From contig CAYLYM010000056.1 of assembly GCA_964387645.1 (NCBI GenBank), positions 1 to 24,375 on the forward strand: 24,375 nucleotides of DNA. The letters run 5' to 3'. A program made the translations under genes and the position numbers. Position 1 is the first letter of the stretch. Every line of letters starts with the position of its first letter. The DNA is from CAYLYM01 sp964387645. GTDB taxonomy: Bacteria; Calditrichota; Calditrichia; RBG-13-44-9. This document shows positions 22,901 through 24,375 of this stretch, one piece after another. The notes below the pieces were generated by a model. The model searched no databases and was not told the origin of the DNA. It worked only from the letters and a program-made list of their open reading frames with translations.

Positions 22901-24375
22901 TCCAACAGAAGGTTCGCCTGGAATGACAAACTTGTCCGTAAAAGGAAGATACAATGGGGAATATCCCAAATTGCTGGGATCGGATTCAAAGGGCGGGAAC
23001 TCATTGTCTACCGCAGTTACATAATATTGATGAGTTCCGAAGGAGGGGGTAAAATCGGCCGAATCTGTTCTTCCGGTATCAGAAGCACTTCGTGAGAATG
23101 AGGCGAGTAAAATGCCATCCTCATAAAGATAAATCTGAGCCAGATCGTCCATTGGTGTGCCATCAATATTTTTAGATGGGTTGAGCCAGTGTCCACGTAA
23201 CTTACCTCCGCCAGGATCAGTAATATAAAATTCAGTGGGTGAATTGGGCTTACCTGCGCCACCTGCAGTCCAACTTGTTTTCACTTTAATACTGGTACTA
23301 TCAGTTACTAAAATTTTTGAATAAAGGGAATACACATATTTCTGTCCATCGATCAAATTCTTATCGATATATTGTTCAATACCCGCGTTTACTGAATCAA
23401 TCAATGTTCCATCTCTTTCAATGTAAATGTTGAATTGAAATGGTAATAGCGTATCGCCTCCTGCGAAATGGGTCGGATCGTTCCAGGTCAATAATATTGA
23501 AGTGGGCGTACGATAATCGCTGTAAGCCATTACATTTTCGGGGGGATTAGGATCGGTACTATCCGCCACAGTGCGGGCGAGAGCCACACTATTATACAAA
23601 TTTAACCGACCTCCCGTTACCGTAATCCCTTGTAAACTGGGAATTGAATCCACTCCATTTAAAATAAAATCTTTAAACATCAGCGCCGTACTTGCTGGAT
23701 TGGTTTTATACTGATGCAATAGACCACTACTGGCTACTGAATACAGAAGAGCCACGGCCCCGGCTACCATCGGAGATGCCATGGATGTTCCCGTGTGGAT
23801 TCCGTAAGTATTCCCGGGCAGGGTGGAAAATATATTGGTTCCAGGGGCGCCAAGGTCTATTGAAATTGGACCGTAAGCAGAGAGCGCATATCGCTCATCG
23901 TCATGTGTAGTATTGGTTACCGCAATTAACCAGGGGCTGGGACAGGTGGTCGGAATATCACCATCAATATCGACATTGACATCATTATTGGAAGTTGCAG
24001 TACAGCTCAAAATACCATAAGCACCTAATGAGTCATACAAGGAACACCAGATAGGAAAATCCGCCGGATTTCCATTATCCACGCCAAATGATGAATTTGT
24101 AACTACAACAAATGCTCCGGAATCGCCCTGGGTTTCATTATAAATCGCCCGCATTTCCAGAGCATAGCCATAAGCTTCCACCACCACAGCTTCGGTGCTG
24201 GATGAACCAGCGATGGGTAAAATTTTGGTGTTCCAGGTCACGCCGCTAACTCCCACGAGATTATTCCCAATAGCCGCAGCAATTCCCGCAACGTGAGTTC
24301 CATGCGGATCTACTGGTATATTCCCATTGCTATTGTAAGCATTCCATCCGTCGTAGTCATCGATGTAGCCGTTGT
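19913..24375 (-). CDS. Subtilisin-like (S8) protease with T9SS sorting domain, N-terminus outside window
   Basis: An exported serine protease; 1486 residues are visible, and the frame stays open to the window edge with no start. The visible part begins inside the S8 domain. PHGTHVAGIAAAIGNN carries the catalytic His (codon 24304-24302), VVVTNSSFG the oxyanion Asn, and GTSMASPMVAGAVALL the catalytic Ser (codon 23785-23783). The catalytic Asp must lie upstream. Next come a fibronectin III-like domain (PENVMAYSDYRTPTSILLTWND), an Ig/MAM-like part (DHWFIDDVFFG), and three Ash/Hydin-like repeats, each with a VxxxPDTLxF-type start. Among them is a nidogen-like domain (DLPFKVKFYG, WVSSNGLILF, IVAPYWDDLYG). 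The last 90 residues are a T9SS type A sorting domain with QQNYPNPFNPVTTIRYQIP and a FlgD-like Ig fold ending in KKMILLR. It probably works on or outside the cell surface. Confidence 0.93.
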   Translation of the reverse strand, partial: NGYIDDYDGWNAYNSNGNIPVDPHGTHVAGIAAAIGNNLVGVSGVTWNTKILPIAGSSSTEAVVVEAYGYALEMRAIYNETQGDSGAFVVVTNSSFGVDNGNPADFPIWCSLYDSLGAYGILSCTATSNNDVNVDIDGDIPTTCPSPWLIAVTNTTHDDERYALSAYGPISIDLGAPGTNIFSTLPGNTYGIHTGTSMASPMVAGAVALLYSVASSGLLHQYKTNPASTALMFKDFILNGVDSIPSLQGITVTGGRLNLYNSVALARTVADSTDPNPPENVMAYSDYRTPTSILLTWNDPTHFAGGDTLLPFQFNIYIERDGTLIDSVNAGIEQYIDKNLIDGQKYVYSLYSKILVTDSTSIKVKTSWTAGGAGKPNSPTEFYITDPGGGKLRGHWLNPSKNIDGTPMDDLAQIYLYEDGILLASFSRSASDTGRTDSADFTPSFGTHQYYVTAVDNEFPPFESDPSNLGYSPLYLPFTDKFVIPGEPSVGFWINQNAEVTGESQNPPSPPYALTLDSYPKGGDVLELLPVDLSSYSDSGLVLSYWYQPQGNGNIPEPEDSLIVEFKNNQGEWILARAYPGSSVQPFQNDVILLNEIDAGTGSTFFHSSFQFRFRNLSTSSNTNHLDHWFIDDVFFGPPKVSPIMLTNPLKIIDSLYVGEMKKLQVIVQNVQTEPCVLQISVDQSPETNWLTVEPSSATIGSGKEISLNIFLNSTNLTVGNYTSNLLVSGNDPDNPVDTVKISLTIIESPEIVIIPDTLRFNLKRGQVDSSTFSIKNEGSGILQIWSIEEEEIENRERSPSFYQEQKKPVFFEKGASEPTFGRVERNSGGPDSFGYSWIDSDETNGPLYQFRDISLTGTPLVLEPIGSFDPKDEGMAKVDLPFKVKFYGQFYNQIWVSSNGLILFDLEGTNELFKNQPIPVSDPPRGIVAPYWDDLYGSAEGEIYTQQVDGAFIIQWHNWGYYPEGTEKMIFQVVFFENSASIHFVYERILDNCKATIGIENMNGTVGLQIAYNQQYAHDHLLVCINKDVGWLSEWPVSGIVNPGDSLIVKVKAEASDLMGGEYLADIVVLSNDLRQPRVISPRIIMKIPSVPKIVSVQDTLYFGTTFTGVTSLLPLTLLNEGTAKLSVFNITSSNSAFVVDTTYFYLDMGQQIDIGVQFFPLKAGIYEGWIVIQSDDPEKPLDSTKVIGIAVEPPQIEVSPNSISQSILEGDSLDVTIKISNLGGSNLVWSASLVASPQAENLNLPEQLQSVISGSVSEGMTQPASEKRNEIFIYNYTGSKGGKKTNKLIRQAVLDSVQKSAKNSTEEDELLSEFQRFVMDSLSFVKILNPDSGIIEPGGQADLRIRLLGVSNPSDTLHAFIQISSNDPNNEIVLIDISLEVTSTLDNDKNVPKVWAVQQNYPNPFNPVTTIRYQIPEPAEVKLIIYNILGQPVRHLLYGKLQPGFYQVIWDGRDDRGMPLSSGVYLYRFESRKFTRVKKMILLR

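Overview
The window is AT-rich DNA of a bacterium that is probably a member of the FCB group (Calditrichota, Ignavibacteriota or a neighbour). The clearest lineage clue is the C-terminal domain of the large protease at the right end. It carries the NYPNPFNP motif and a FlgD-like Ig fold ending in a basic KK-LL-R tail, typical of type IX secretion substrates. An outer-membrane barrel and a lipoprotein glycosidase show a diderm envelope. The species cannot be named from this sequence.

Left part (1-3456): two plus-strand genes encode the two halves of the saccharopine route of lysine breakdown, a lysine-ketoglutarate reductase (234-1550) and a saccharopine dehydrogenase (2110-3456). In animals and plants these are fused in one protein; here they are separate genes 559 bp apart.

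tRNA locus (3465-4190): an intact tRNA-Leu(CAA) at 3831-3916 is preceded by a broken copy of its own 5' half (3508-3573) and a small GIY-YIG endonuclease gene (3590-3883). The last 17 codons and the stop of the nuclease gene lie in the intact tRNA. The broken half carries a 28-nt palindromic insert related to a repeat near 13.8 kb. Past the tRNA terminator lies a second, decayed GIY-YIG gene. This looks like a site of repeated insertion by a minimal tRNA-targeting nuclease element and is the most unusual part of the window.

Middle (4317-13328): on the minus strand are a GH31 glycosidase lipoprotein and an unrecognised, possibly TIM-barrel protein. Divergent from them is a module of membrane histidine kinase, NtrC-type sigma-54 activator, a sigma-54-like promoter with two tandem palindromic sites spaced 20 bp apart, then a secreted acidic calcium-binding-repeat protein and an outer-membrane beta-barrel. 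The simplest reading is that the kinase/regulator pair controls the two envelope genes.

Right part (13329-24375): a repeat-rich spacer, an NCS1-type transporter translationally coupled to a 57-residue membrane protein, a three-helix membrane protein, a small excisionase-like helix-turn-helix protein, an AAA/DUF4143 ATPase with an unusual inverted-repeat leader, a decayed Crp/Fnr regulator on the minus strand, and a large subtilisin-like, T9SS-exported protease whose N-terminus lies beyond the window end.
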